DNA from: a bacterium UBA2219
Lineage (GTDB): Bacteria; Desulfobacterota; Deferrimicrobia; Deferrimicrobiales; Deferrimicrobiaceae
Length of the DNA stretch: 31,810 nt
Assembly (NCBI GenBank): GCA_002327765.1
Contig: DCUH01000058.1
Span: 1 to 31,810 of the forward strand
Direction of reading: 5' to 3'
The position numbers and the translations under genes were made by a program. The notes below the pieces were generated by a model, which did no database searches, had not been told where the DNA came from, and saw only the letters and a program-made list of their open reading frames with translations. Positions 22,994 to 30,716 of this stretch are shown piece by piece (the stretch's first letter is position 1; every line of letters begins with the position of its first letter).

Positions 22994-23728
22994 ATGACCA
23001 TCCTGGCCACGGATGTCCTGCGCAGAACGCCCCTGTTCGCGTCCCTGCCCGAGGATGACCTTCGATGGGCGGCGTCCGTCGCCGTCCCCCGCCGTTACGG
23101 CAAGAGGGAAGCGATCTTCCGGGAAGGGGACGCCGTCGAGGGCTTCTACGTAGTCGCTTCGGGGAAGGTGAAGGTCTTCAAGCTGTCGGAAGAGGGGAAG
23201 GAGCAGGTCCTGCACGTCCTCGGGCCCGGGCAGAGCTTCGCGGAGGCGGCGCTCTTCGAGGGCGGGGCCTATCCCGCGTACGCCGAGACGCTCGCGCAAA
23301 CCGAGACGTTCCTCATCCAGAAGCGCCCTTTCCTCGATATGCTCGAGAGGCGGCCGAAAGTGGCCATCCGGATGCTCGGGTCGCTCTCCCGGTGGCTCCG
23401 GCAGATGACCGGCCTCGTCGAGGATCTCTCGCTGCGGGACGTCGAGGCGCGGCTCCTGCTGTTCCTGTCGGGGGAGCTGCAGGACCGCGGGATCCCCTTG
23501 AAGGACGGCGCCACGCTGGAGCTGCCGTTCAGCAAGAACGTGCTCGCATCCCGGCTCGGCACGGTCCCCGAGACGTTCTCCCGGGCGCTCAAGAAGCTGC
23601 AGGAAGACGGCCGGATCGACGTCCGCGGGAAGCGGATCCGGATCGTGTCCGCCGCATCGCTGATGGCGGGGAAGGCAACCGCAGGACCGAATCGCAGAAC
23701 CGGGACGGCAGAACCGGGACGTAGATGA
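22994..23728 (+). CDS. Crp/Fnr-family transcriptional regulator
   Basis: A 244-residue regulator with an N-terminal cyclic-nucleotide-binding-like barrel (about 15-125), a dimerisation helix and a C-terminal Crp-type winged helix (about 175-218, LPFSKNVLASRLGTVPETFSRALKKLQEDGRI). It has no Cys, so it is not an oxygen-sensing Fe-S FNR; a DNR/haem-type or nucleotide effector is possible. It is divergent from the dehydrogenase gene across an 81-nt gap. The last about 17 codons (from residue 228) lie within a palindromic repeat (23676-23829), so the C-terminal tail GPNRRTGTAEPGRR is encoded by inserted repeat DNA and the native end was probably near 23675. Confidence 0.88.
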   Translation: MTILATDVLRRTPLFASLPEDDLRWAASVAVPRRYGKREAIFREGDAVEGFYVVASGKVKVFKLSEEGKEQVLHVLGPGQSFAEAALFEGGAYPAYAETLAQTETFLIQKRPFLDMLERRPKVAIRMLGSLSRWLRQMTGLVEDLSLRDVEARLLLFLSGELQDRGIPLKDGATLELPFSKNVLASRLGTVPETFSRALKKLQEDGRIDVRGKRIRIVSAASLMAGKATAGPNRRTGTAEPGRR

Positions 23729-23829
23729 GTTCTACCGCAGTTCGGGGACAGAGATGAGCGGCATGTGTGTCCCACTTTTGTTGTAGAACTCATCTACGTC
23801 CCGGTTCTGCGGTTCGGTTCTGCGGTTTT
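23676..23829. repeat. Composite palindromic element, about 154 bp (MITE/REP-like)
   Basis: A perfect 28-bp inverted repeat joins 23708-23735 (GCAGAACCGG...) to 23783-23810. Pairing continues imperfectly outwards from AACCGCAG near 23677 to CTGCGGTT near 23827. The left arm has a 14-bp tandem duplication, GCAGAACCGGGACG, at 23694-23707 and 23708-23721, absent from the right arm. An inner GGGACA (23745-23750)/TGTCCC (23768-23773) pair lies in the loop. No coding potential is evident. It fills the space between the Crp-type gene and the ACT gene and overlaps the end of the former. It looks like a non-autonomous mobile repeat. Confidence 0.75.
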
Positions 23830-23844
23830 TGGGAGGATGAAATA

Positions 23845-24390
23845 ATGGGCCACTTTTCGCTGAGCGTCGTCGGGAAGGACCGGCCGGGGATCGTTGCCGA
23901 GGTGAGCCGGGTGCTATACGAGCTCGGCTGTAACATCGAGGATTCCTCCTGCACGATACTCTGCGGGCAGTTCGCGATGATCCTGGTGATCGTCCACGGG
24001 GAATATTCCCACGTCCCCGAGATCGACCCGGCCTTCGACCCGCTGCGGGAGGGGATGGGGCTGACGATCTCGCTGCACGAGCTGGGGGACGACGAGGTTT
24101 CCCGGGAGAAGGGGTTCGCGGGGAGGCCGCACGTCATCTCGGTGTACGGCGCCGACCGGCCGGGGATCGTCCACGCGGTGGCGCGCGAGCTGGCCGCCTT
24201 CCGGGTGAACGTAACGGACATGACGACCCAGGTCGTGGGCTCGGGGACCCGGCCGGTGTACGTCATGATCCTGGAGGCCGACATCCCCGATTCCGTGGAC
24301 CTCGCGGAGCTGGACCGGGTGTTCGAAAGGATCCGGAAGGAGCTTTCCGTCTCGATCTCCATGCGGCCCGTAGACCCGGTGGAGCTGTAG
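23845..24390 (+). CDS. Double ACT-domain protein (GcvR-like)
   Basis: A 181-residue protein made of two ACT domains (about 2-80 and 92-175). Each begins with the strand and ligand-site glycine pattern of amino-acid-binding ACT modules: VVGKDRPGIVAEVSRVLYELGCNIEDSS and VYGADRPGIVHAVARELAAFRVNVTDMTT. GcvR-type proteins sense glycine or other amino acids and modulate partner regulators; the ligand here is unknown. The ATG at 23845 has GGGAGGATGA upstream, and the repeat element ends 15 nt before it. It probably forms a unit with the deformylase gene 11 nt downstream. Confidence 0.88.
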   Translation: MGHFSLSVVGKDRPGIVAEVSRVLYELGCNIEDSSCTILCGQFAMILVIVHGEYSHVPEIDPAFDPLREGMGLTISLHELGDDEVSREKGFAGRPHVISVYGADRPGIVHAVARELAAFRVNVTDMTTQVVGSGTRPVYVMILEADIPDSVDLAELDRVFERIRKELSVSISMRPVDPVEL

Positions 24391-24401
24391 CCGACCGTCC
24401 C

Positions 24402-24920
24402 ATGGCCGTCCTTCCCATCCGGGTGTTTCCCGATCCGATCCTCAAGAAAAAGGCCGCTCCCGTCGAAGGGGCGTCGCCGGGGGTCTCGGCGTTCGTCGAC
24501 GACCTCGTCGACACGATGCGGAACGCGCCCGGAGGGGTGGGGATCGCGGCCCCGCAGGTCGGCGTCCCCTGGAGGATCGTCGCCGTCGACGTGTCCGCCC
24601 ACCGCCGGGGGAGCCGGGAGCCGAACCACGGCCTCCTCGTCCTGATGAACCCGGAGATCCTCGCGATGGGGGGGCAGCAGGTCGTGCGCGAGGGGTGCAT
24701 GAGCGTCCCCGAATTCACGGCGAACGTCCGGCGCGCGGAATGGGTCCTTGTTGACGCGCTCGACCGGGATGGGGTCCGGACGGTCATAGAGGCTGTGGGG
24801 TTCGAGGCGGTGGCGATACAGCACGAGATGGATCACCTCGACGGGCTGCTTTTCCTCGACCGCGTCGCGTCGGTCAAAAACGACCTGTTCCGGAGGAGGA
24901 AGCCCCGGCAGGCCCCGTGA
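24402..24920 (+). CDS. def: Peptide deformylase
   Basis: A 172-residue metallohydrolase that removes the N-formyl group from nascent proteins at the ribosome. All three motifs are intact: GVGIAAPQVG (46-55), EGCMSVP with metal ligand Cys99, and QHEMDHLDG with His141, catalytic Glu142 and His145. Length is normal. The ATG at 24402 lies 11 nt after the ACT gene stop. No methionyl-tRNA formyltransferase gene follows within the window, although the two are often adjacent; the convergent ATP-grasp gene comes next instead. Confidence 0.95.
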   Translation: MAVLPIRVFPDPILKKKAAPVEGASPGVSAFVDDLVDTMRNAPGGVGIAAPQVGVPWRIVAVDVSAHRRGSREPNHGLLVLMNPEILAMGGQQVVREGCMSVPEFTANVRRAEWVLVDALDRDGVRTVIEAVGFEAVAIQHEMDHLDGLLFLDRVASVKNDLFRRRKPRQAP

Positions 24921-24935
24921 GGGGGCCGGTGTTTT

Positions 24936-25739
24936 CTACCCTTTTCCCGGAGTCCCCTTTCCCTTCGCCTCGAACATGTCCGGGTACGTCCTCCAAAGGT
25001 ATTCGAGGAACGGATAAAAGAAGCTGCACAGGCTGCCGCCGAACCTCGGGTTGATCTCGATCAGCAGGGGGCGGCCGTCCACGATCTTGTAGTTGAAGCA
25101 GCAAAGCCCCTCGAACCCGATGAATTCGAGGATGTCCGAGAACAGCTCCGTGAAGAGGCAGCCGGATTTCTTCCGCTGGTCCAGGACCGTGTCCTTCCCC
25201 TTGATGTAGATCTCCTTGTCGAAGACGTACTCGATGGTGATGGAGTGGGCGCACTTCCCCCGGGCGTGCAGGAAGTGCGTGGCGTATTCCCTGTCGCCGC
25301 GCACGAGCTCCTGGCGGTAATACTCCGGGCTTTCCAGAAGCCCGCGCAGCGCCCGCTCCTGTTCCCCGTCCCGGACGATATGCGAATTCTCCCCCCAGGC
25401 GTCCACCTTCTTCTTCAGGATATACGGGTATCGCAACCCGTCGCCCATCCGCGGGATCAAGCCGCCGAACCGGCTTTCGTTCAGGGTGCTGTTGAAAAGG
25501 TGCTTGTCGTCGCAGAGAAGCACGCTCTCCCTGGACGGAACGGGGAGCGGGTTGCCGGCGACCAGGGGACGGATTTCGTCCAGGTACAGGATGTCCCGGA
25601 TCGAAAGCGGCACGACGAGGTCGCGCCCCGCGACGCTTTCGGCGGTGATGTCGGCGAAGGCCAGTTCATGCCTCGTGTAGCGGAAGCTCTTCCGGATCCG
25701 CGGTTCCCAATCGTCCTGACTGGAAAACAGGATCCTCAT
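24936..25739 (-). CDS. ATP-grasp domain protein
   Basis: A 267-residue protein with an ATP-grasp fold. The N-terminus MRILFSSQDDWEPRI looks like the first strand of a preATP-grasp domain. YPYILKKKVDAWGENSH (about 105-120) supplies the ATP-binding Lys, and LLIEINPRFGGSL (about 225-238) the Mg-ATP Glu/Asn ligands. It would ligate a carboxylate to an amine or thiol nucleophile; the substrate is unknown. I chose ATG 25739 because it starts with that strand; a GTG at 25844 in frame would overlap the DUF4832 gene by 37 bp and is an alternative. It lies downstream of the DUF4832 gene in the same direction. Confidence 0.8.
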   Translation of the reverse strand: MRILFSSQDDWEPRIRKSFRYTRHELAFADITAESVAGRDLVVPLSIRDILYLDEIRPLVAGNPLPVPSRESVLLCDDKHLFNSTLNESRFGGLIPRMGDGLRYPYILKKKVDAWGENSHIVRDGEQERALRGLLESPEYYRQELVRGDREYATHFLHARGKCAHSITIEYVFDKEIYIKGKDTVLDQRKKSGCLFTELFSDILEFIGFEGLCCFNYKIVDGRPLLIEINPRFGGSLCSFFYPFLEYLWRTYPDMFEAKGKGTPGKG

Positions 25740-25807
25740 TTTCCACGGATGGAACACATGGGACGACAGCTTCCGGCGGGAGAGAAGGGAGAGTTCCTCG
25801 AAAAGGG

Positions 25808-27241
25808 TCAATCGCAGATCCTCACTTTCGATACCGCGTACCACCTGTCCGCGCGTTTGCCGGCGATCGCCAGCTCCACAAGGGGGGCGGCTTCGTCCTC
25901 GGCAAGGATGGCCACGTCGAGGGAGTACGTTCCGGCCGGGACATCGACCGGGATCGTCAGCACCTCGTCGACTTCATGCGTTCCGGGGAGCCAGTCCCTG
26001 GGGTCGGCCGCGCTGACCCAGCGCGCGGCCACGGAATCCGCTCCCGACCGGATCCGGTACGCGAGCGGCCAGCGGCGGTAGACGGGCGCCACCCCCTTGT
26101 TTTCCCACAGCGACCGGATCCGGAACGGCGCGCCGGGGCTTGCCACGGAGGCGTGCTCCAATTCCCGGAGCACGAAGCGGTATCCGATCTTCTTGAGGAA
26201 TTCGTAGATCTTCGGCCGCCACGGGGTCGGGATGGGCGAGGACTTGGCGTTGAACACCGACATGTGCCATTCCAGACCTTTCCGGAGGATCCGGTCGATG
26301 TCGAAGCCTCGGTCGTACCAGTCCTGCACGACGCCGCACGCCTCGAACTGCACGGGGCCTTTCTTCCAGGCACCGGCGACCGTCGGGTTCCGCAGGACCG
26401 GTTCGTATGCGTGGACCATGTGGTTCCAGCTCCCGCTGAACATCCCGTAATCACCGAAACAGTCCCCTCGCCAGCCGGCCCCCCTGGAGGCCGCATATTC
26501 GAGGGGGCCCCCGTGGAGCATCACGAGCGGCGTGCCCGGGAAATACCGGAAGTACCAGTCCGTGATGAGCCGCTGCGTCTCCCGGCCCGGGAAATATTCC
26601 CTGCAGGCCGCGTCCTTCCCCTTCCCGCAGCAGGCGGTGTTCCACACGCCCCAGCAGCCGACCGAGCCTATGTCGACGTGATCGATTTCCGCCCTGCCCG
26701 CGTACCTTTCGCCGAAAGCTTCGAGCAGGCGCTCGTGGAAGCGCAGGAAGACGGGGTCGTTGTGATCCGGGAAGACGCCTTGATCGACCTCGATGTGGCC
26801 CACGCCCTTGTCGAGCAGCCATTTCGGCGTGGAGGTCTTGTAGACCGACATGATGCGGAACGCGAGGGTTTCTCCCCGGGCTTTCGCTGCCCGGATCACG
26901 TTGTCGACCCGCGCGAAATCGAATCGACCCTCCTGAGGCTCGAGCTGGGCCCACGTCCAGCGGAAGTATGCGACGGTGGAGCGGGGATACTCCTCCGGGG
27001 AGGGGTACTGTTTTTTCCAGCCCTCCCCGAAATGGAAGTCGGCGATCCCCATTCCCGGGTTATACAGGATGTCGTCGATCTCGGCCGGCCGGGCCGTAAC
27101 CGTTGAGGGCGAAGCGGGAGCCCGTCCGACGCGTACGCTGCCGCATCCGCCGAGCAACGGAAGCGAGAGGACGAGAAGCAGGAGCAGTGCTTTTCCTCCT
27201 GCCGGTCCGTCCCCGGCCGCTCCGGTGCGCGCCGCGGTCAT
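25808..27241 (-). CDS. DUF4832 glycosidase-like lipoprotein
   Basis: A 477-residue predicted lipoprotein: a hydrophobic segment ends in LLGGC near residue 33. The region about 60-330 looks like a TIM-barrel, glycoside-hydrolase-like domain (NPGMGIADFHFGEG; YFRWTWAQLEPQEGRFDF; DHVDIGSVGCWGVWN). A C-terminal beta-sandwich (about 340-477) is of the DUF4832 type. Members are predicted to act on polysaccharides, but no activity is established to my knowledge. I chose ATG 27241 over the in-frame GTG at 27292 because it gives a normal-length lipoprotein signal and a leader of about 60 nt from the predicted promoter. Confidence 0.78.
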   Translation of the reverse strand: MTAARTGAAGDGPAGGKALLLLLVLSLPLLGGCGSVRVGRAPASPSTVTARPAEIDDILYNPGMGIADFHFGEGWKKQYPSPEEYPRSTVAYFRWTWAQLEPQEGRFDFARVDNVIRAAKARGETLAFRIMSVYKTSTPKWLLDKGVGHIEVDQGVFPDHNDPVFLRFHERLLEAFGERYAGRAEIDHVDIGSVGCWGVWNTACCGKGKDAACREYFPGRETQRLITDWYFRYFPGTPLVMLHGGPLEYAASRGAGWRGDCFGDYGMFSGSWNHMVHAYEPVLRNPTVAGAWKKGPVQFEACGVVQDWYDRGFDIDRILRKGLEWHMSVFNAKSSPIPTPWRPKIYEFLKKIGYRFVLRELEHASVASPGAPFRIRSLWENKGVAPVYRRWPLAYRIRSGADSVAARWVSAADPRDWLPGTHEVDEVLTIPVDVPAGTYSLDVAILAEDEAAPLVELAIAGKRADRWYAVSKVRICD

Positions 27242-27311
27242 GCCCGCGTCCTGGCCGCAGGTTTCCTCTGTCTCATGGAACAATCCCGTCACAGATCTTT
27301 TGATAACGGAT

Positions 27312-27341
27312 ACGATAAAAACAATGTGTCGATAAGGTCAA
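27312..27341 (-). promoter_or_regulatory. Predicted promoter of the DUF4832/ATP-grasp unit
   Basis: On the minus strand TTGACC (27336-27341), an 18-nt spacer and TATCGT (27312-27317) lie in an AT-richer divergent gap between the DUF4832 and methyltransferase genes. Transcription would start near 27305. The -10 match is moderate. Confidence 0.45.
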
Positions 27342-27364
27342 GGAATCTCCGGGGGCGCTGCCGA

Positions 27365-28438
27365 ATGATTTCAGAGACGTATCACTGTCCGGATTGCCGG
27401 GGGAGGATGGAGGAAGGCGACGGCCGGTTCTCCTGCGTCTCCTGCTCCAACGTGTATCCGAAATCCGGCTCCATACCGGTCTTCCTGGATCGGGACATAT
27501 ATTACGGGGAGATTCCCCGGGAGAAGATGAACGCGCTGATCCGCCGGGCGGAAACGGACGGCTACCGGGAAGCGGTCGAGGAATTCGTGGCGGATCCCTT
27601 CGTCCTGACCTATGTGCTGGACGAAGGACGCGCCCGCTGGGCCGACCTGCTTCCCATCGGTTCGGGGACGCGCGTCCTCGACGTCGGCTGCGGCTGGGGC
27701 ACCACCACGATCCCCATCGCGCGCAGGGCCGGCCATGTCGCGGCGGTCGACATCACGGTGGAGCGCGTCAGATTCGTGGAGATCCGCGCCCGGCAGAGCG
27801 GCCTTGCGAACGTTTCCCCCGCCGCGGCTTCGGCCATCGCGCTGCCTTACCCGGACGCGTCCTTCGACCTCGTCGTCTTCAACGGCGTTCTCGAGTGGCT
27901 CGGCGGCATCGACGTCGCGCGGGATCCCGCCGAGCTGCAGCTCCTGGCGCTTCGCGAAGCCCGGCGCGTCCTGGCCCCCGGCGGCCTCGTCTATGTCGGC
28001 ATCGAGAACCGCTTCAGCCTGCGCTATTTCCTCGGCATTCCGGACGACCACAGCTACATCCGTTTCACCAGCCTGATGCCGCGACGTCTCGCCAGGGCCT
28101 ATTTCCGGCTGCGCACCGGCGGCGATTACTACATGTACACCCATTCCCTGTCGGCCTACCGGCGGATGCTGGAGGCTGCGGGTTTCGAGCGCCGCAAGGA
28201 GTACCATCCCTGGCCGAACTACCGGAACCCGGTCGAGTTCACTGCCCTGGACAAGGCCGAAATCCTGGGGTTCCTGCGACGGGAGATCCGCCGCCTTCCG
28301 GCGGTCGGTCGGAAGCGGACGTACTGCATCCTCTTGAAGTGGCTGACTGCGATCGATGGGAAAGGGCGGTTTTGCCACTCGTTCCTTTTCGTTTACGGAA
28401 AGGGCGGGGAGCCGGAGCGCGTTCCCGCCGGGGGATGA
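27365..28438 (+). CDS. Zinc-ribbon class I SAM methyltransferase
   Basis: A 357-residue protein. The N-terminal Trm112-like zinc ribbon has CPDC (8-11) and CVSC (24-27). A class I methyltransferase domain follows with motif I VLDVGCGWG, the acidic VDIT after strand 2, and FDLVVFNGVLEW (motif IV). A C-terminal region of about 120 residues, rich in aromatics, probably holds the substrate site. Similar proteins occur in polysaccharide and natural-product loci. The ATG at 27365 has a weak GGGGGCG site upstream. It is divergent from the DUF4832 and ATP-grasp genes, so the three may belong to one pathway (inference). Confidence 0.82.
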   Translation: MISETYHCPDCRGRMEEGDGRFSCVSCSNVYPKSGSIPVFLDRDIYYGEIPREKMNALIRRAETDGYREAVEEFVADPFVLTYVLDEGRARWADLLPIGSGTRVLDVGCGWGTTTIPIARRAGHVAAVDITVERVRFVEIRARQSGLANVSPAAASAIALPYPDASFDLVVFNGVLEWLGGIDVARDPAELQLLALREARRVLAPGGLVYVGIENRFSLRYFLGIPDDHSYIRFTSLMPRRLARAYFRLRTGGDYYMYTHSLSAYRRMLEAAGFERRKEYHPWPNYRNPVEFTALDKAEILGFLRREIRRLPAVGRKRTYCILLKWLTAIDGKGRFCHSFLFVYGKGGEPERVPAGG

Positions 28439-28489
28439 CGAAGGCGGCGTCCCCGCCCGGTCCCGTGCCTGCCTCCCCCGGAAGGGGCG

Positions 28490-30079
28490 TCACCGGAGGG
28501 CGGTTTCGCCGGCCTTCCGAGCCGATGCCGGCGCGTCGGGCAGGCGGACCACCAGGACCGGCTTGGCGCAGCGCCGGACGACCCCTTCGGCCACGCTCCC
28601 GATCATCAACCCTTCCAGCTTGCCGTGACCGTGGGTCCCCAGGATGACAAGGTCGTAGTCCCCTTCCCGCGCCATGGAAACGATCTCTTCCACCGGGTCG
28701 CCGACGCGCACGACGACGTCTTCCTTCGACAAGGGGCAGAACGGGAAACTCCGCCCGATCTCCGCCGCGGTTTCCCGCACCCGCCCGCGGACCGCGTTGT
28801 CTGCGGCCTCGATCTCCTTCGTGTTGTACTCCCGCCCCCCTTTATCGCCCGCCCGGGCGGAAAGGTCGGCGCCGGCCCCGTCGGAATACTGCTTCAGCGC
28901 ATCGGGGACCACGTGCAGCACGGTGATGTCGGCCTGGTGCCGGACCCCGATGCCGCAGGCGTAGCGGATGGCGTGCCGGGCCGTTTCGCTGAGGTCGGTG
29001 GCGTAAAGGATCTTCCGGAAGACCGGGACGGCAGGCGCTTCCGCGGGAGGAGGGACGGGTCTTTCCGGGCCGGGCGCGGTCGCTGTGGCGGCGGGTTCCG
29101 CCGCGGGAGGCGCCGGCGCGGGGGGGCCGAAGACCCTGTCGGTCAGCTTGACGTACCAGGCCGCGGACTGGACCTGGACGATGTAGGAAACGGCGATCAC
29201 GAGGGCCGCGCTGGACCCTTCCGCCCCGAAGGCGTTGATCGCGATCGCCAGGGCGATGGACAGGTTGCGCATCACCGAGCCGTAGACCAGCGCGATGGCG
29301 TCCCCGCGGGGCAGGAGCATCTTCCCCGCGAAGGTGCTCAGGGCGTAGTTGAAGGGATAAAGGATCAGGAGCGGAACCAGGATCTTCACAAGCAGGCCGG
29401 GCGAGGAGACGATCGCCGCGGATTTCAGCGCGATGGCGACGAACACGATCCCCAGGACCCCCACGGTCGACATGGCCGGGAACCGGGGCGCCCACTCCTG
29501 CTGGAACCCTTTCTGCCCGTATCTCCGGACCAGCCCCTGGCGGGTGAGGTACCCCGCGGCCATCGGGACGAACACGATCACCGCGATCTGCCGCAGGACG
29601 GTGGCGGTGTCGACCTCGATCTCCGCGCCCATGAGGAGCCGGACATAGAAGGGGGTGGCGATGGAGCCGAGGGTCAGGCCGACGACGGTCATCTTGACGG
29701 CCGCTTCGAGGTTTCCCTTGGCGAACCCGGTCCAGGAGATGGTCATGCCGCTGGTGGGGACCAGTCCCGCAAGGAGCAGGCCCAGGGCCATGTAGGGCTG
29801 ATCCTTGAAAAACAGGAGCCCGAGGCCGTACGTTACGAACGGGACCACGGCGAAATTGATCGCCTGGGTCAGCAGCTGCGCCCGCGCATCGCCCCCTTCG
29901 AGTACTTTCCGCACGTTCAGCGTCACCATCATGGGGTAGACCATGAGGAACGTGAGCGGGACGATCAGATTTTTCAGCGGCGCCGGGTCCCCCGCCAAAC
30001 CGAAAAGGAACCCCGCCGCCATCATGACCGGGATGGCCACGATCAGGTTCCGGTTCACCTTGCCCAGGAAATTCCACAA
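28490..30079 (-). CDS. BASS/ACR3-like permease fused to a universal stress protein domain
   Basis: A 529-residue fusion. Residues about 1-315 form a ten-helix bile acid:sodium symporter or ACR3-type permease. The ACR3 motif region reads GLVPTSGMTISWTGFAKGN, with Thr-Ser where arsenite transporters have the essential Cys-Thr. A Pro/Ala-rich linker (about 318-352) leads to a UspA domain (353-513) with the ATP-binding motif G-2x-G-9x-G-S intact (Gly481, Gly484, Gly494, Ser495). The frame is continuous. The start is TTG 30079 with GGAGG upstream; GTG at residue 8 is an alternative. The substrate is unknown and arsenite is unlikely. Confidence 0.85.
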   Translation of the reverse strand: MWNFLGKVNRNLIVAIPVMMAAGFLFGLAGDPAPLKNLIVPLTFLMVYPMMVTLNVRKVLEGGDARAQLLTQAINFAVVPFVTYGLGLLFFKDQPYMALGLLLAGLVPTSGMTISWTGFAKGNLEAAVKMTVVGLTLGSIATPFYVRLLMGAEIEVDTATVLRQIAVIVFVPMAAGYLTRQGLVRRYGQKGFQQEWAPRFPAMSTVGVLGIVFVAIALKSAAIVSSPGLLVKILVPLLILYPFNYALSTFAGKMLLPRGDAIALVYGSVMRNLSIALAIAINAFGAEGSSAALVIAVSYIVQVQSAAWYVKLTDRVFGPPAPAPPAAEPAATATAPGPERPVPPPAEAPAVPVFRKILYATDLSETARHAIRYACGIGVRHQADITVLHVVPDALKQYSDGAGADLSARAGDKGGREYNTKEIEAADNAVRGRVRETAAEIGRSFPFCPLSKEDVVVRVGDPVEEIVSMAREGDYDLVILGTHGHGKLEGLMIGSVAEGVVRRCAKPVLVVRLPDAPASARKAGETALR

Positions 30080-30222
30080 GACGGGGGCCGCCTCCGGAGC
30101 GGGAATGTTTTCGTTGTCCTGCCTGGCCGATTTCAGTTAGTTGCTTTTTTCGGGAATCGGTTTCCGCCGGTCCGGGGACGGGCCGGCGGACCGCGGGGGT
30201 GGGGGGCGCGCCGATACTTTCT
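30080..30222. other. Intergenic region with an imperfect hairpin
   Basis: TCCGCCGG (30164-30171) and CCGGCGGA (30184-30191) pair around a 12-nt loop, between the stop of the small membrane protein gene and the start of the permease-USP gene. No T-run follows on the minus strand, so it is not a standard terminator. GGAGG for the downstream gene is visible near 30096. I see nothing else. Confidence 0.4.
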
Positions 30223-30663
30223 TTAATGATGGCCCGGGTTCACCACCGTGCCGCCGCCGTCTCCGCCGCCTCCTGACGCGACCGCGATCCCGATCCCGAT
30301 CGCCGCGGCGATCCCGAGGGCGACCCAGACGACCGTACCGTAGGAACGGCCCCTCGCCGGTTTCTCCGCAGCTTCCTTTCCCGCGGGAGGTACCCGCACC
30401 GAGGACGAGGCGGGAGGTTTTACCGGCCACGTCATCCAGGACTTGTCCGGCCCGGCGGTGTCCGCGGCCGGCGGGGAGGGAGTCGGGGGCGGGGGTGCCG
30501 TCGGCTCCACGGCCGGCTCCGACGCCTTTTTCGGCCACGTCTCCCAGGATTCGTCGGCTGCGACCGCGCGGGAAACCGCCCCGAGCGTCGTGGAAAGGAG
30601 GAAGGCGGCGCAAAGGAGCGCGACCAGGTGCCTGCCCGCGGGCCGGAGAGAAGCCATGCGCAT
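30223..30663 (-). CDS. Small membrane-anchored protein with SWxTWP repeats
   Basis: I know no family for this 146-residue protein. A signal peptide (about 1-36, cleavage near AVA|ADE) is followed by two copies of a short motif, DESWETWPKK and DKSWMTWPVK, separated by a Pro-rich linker. A transmembrane helix (about 108-128) leads to a Gly-rich C-terminus ending NPGHH. ATG 30663 is supported by GGAGG 6 nt upstream; longer frames overlap the cytochrome gene. It begins 53 nt after the cytochrome stop on the same strand, so co-expression with the multiheme cytochrome is likely. The terminal His pair could bind metal or haem, which is speculation. Confidence 0.72.
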   Translation of the reverse strand: MRMASLRPAGRHLVALLCAAFLLSTTLGAVSRAVAADESWETWPKKASEPAVEPTAPPPPTPSPPAADTAGPDKSWMTWPVKPPASSSVRVPPAGKEAAEKPARGRSYGTVVWVALGIAAAIGIGIAVASGGGGDGGGTVVNPGHH

Positions 30664-30716
30664 GTCGAACCTCCGATAGCCCTTCCCGGTCCGTCGCGGG
30701 CGGGGGTCGTGCCGGG

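Noticed and set aside
28490..30079. Arsenite exporter ACR3
   Set aside because: The essential Cys of the family's PCT motif is replaced by Thr-Ser, and no ars genes are nearby.
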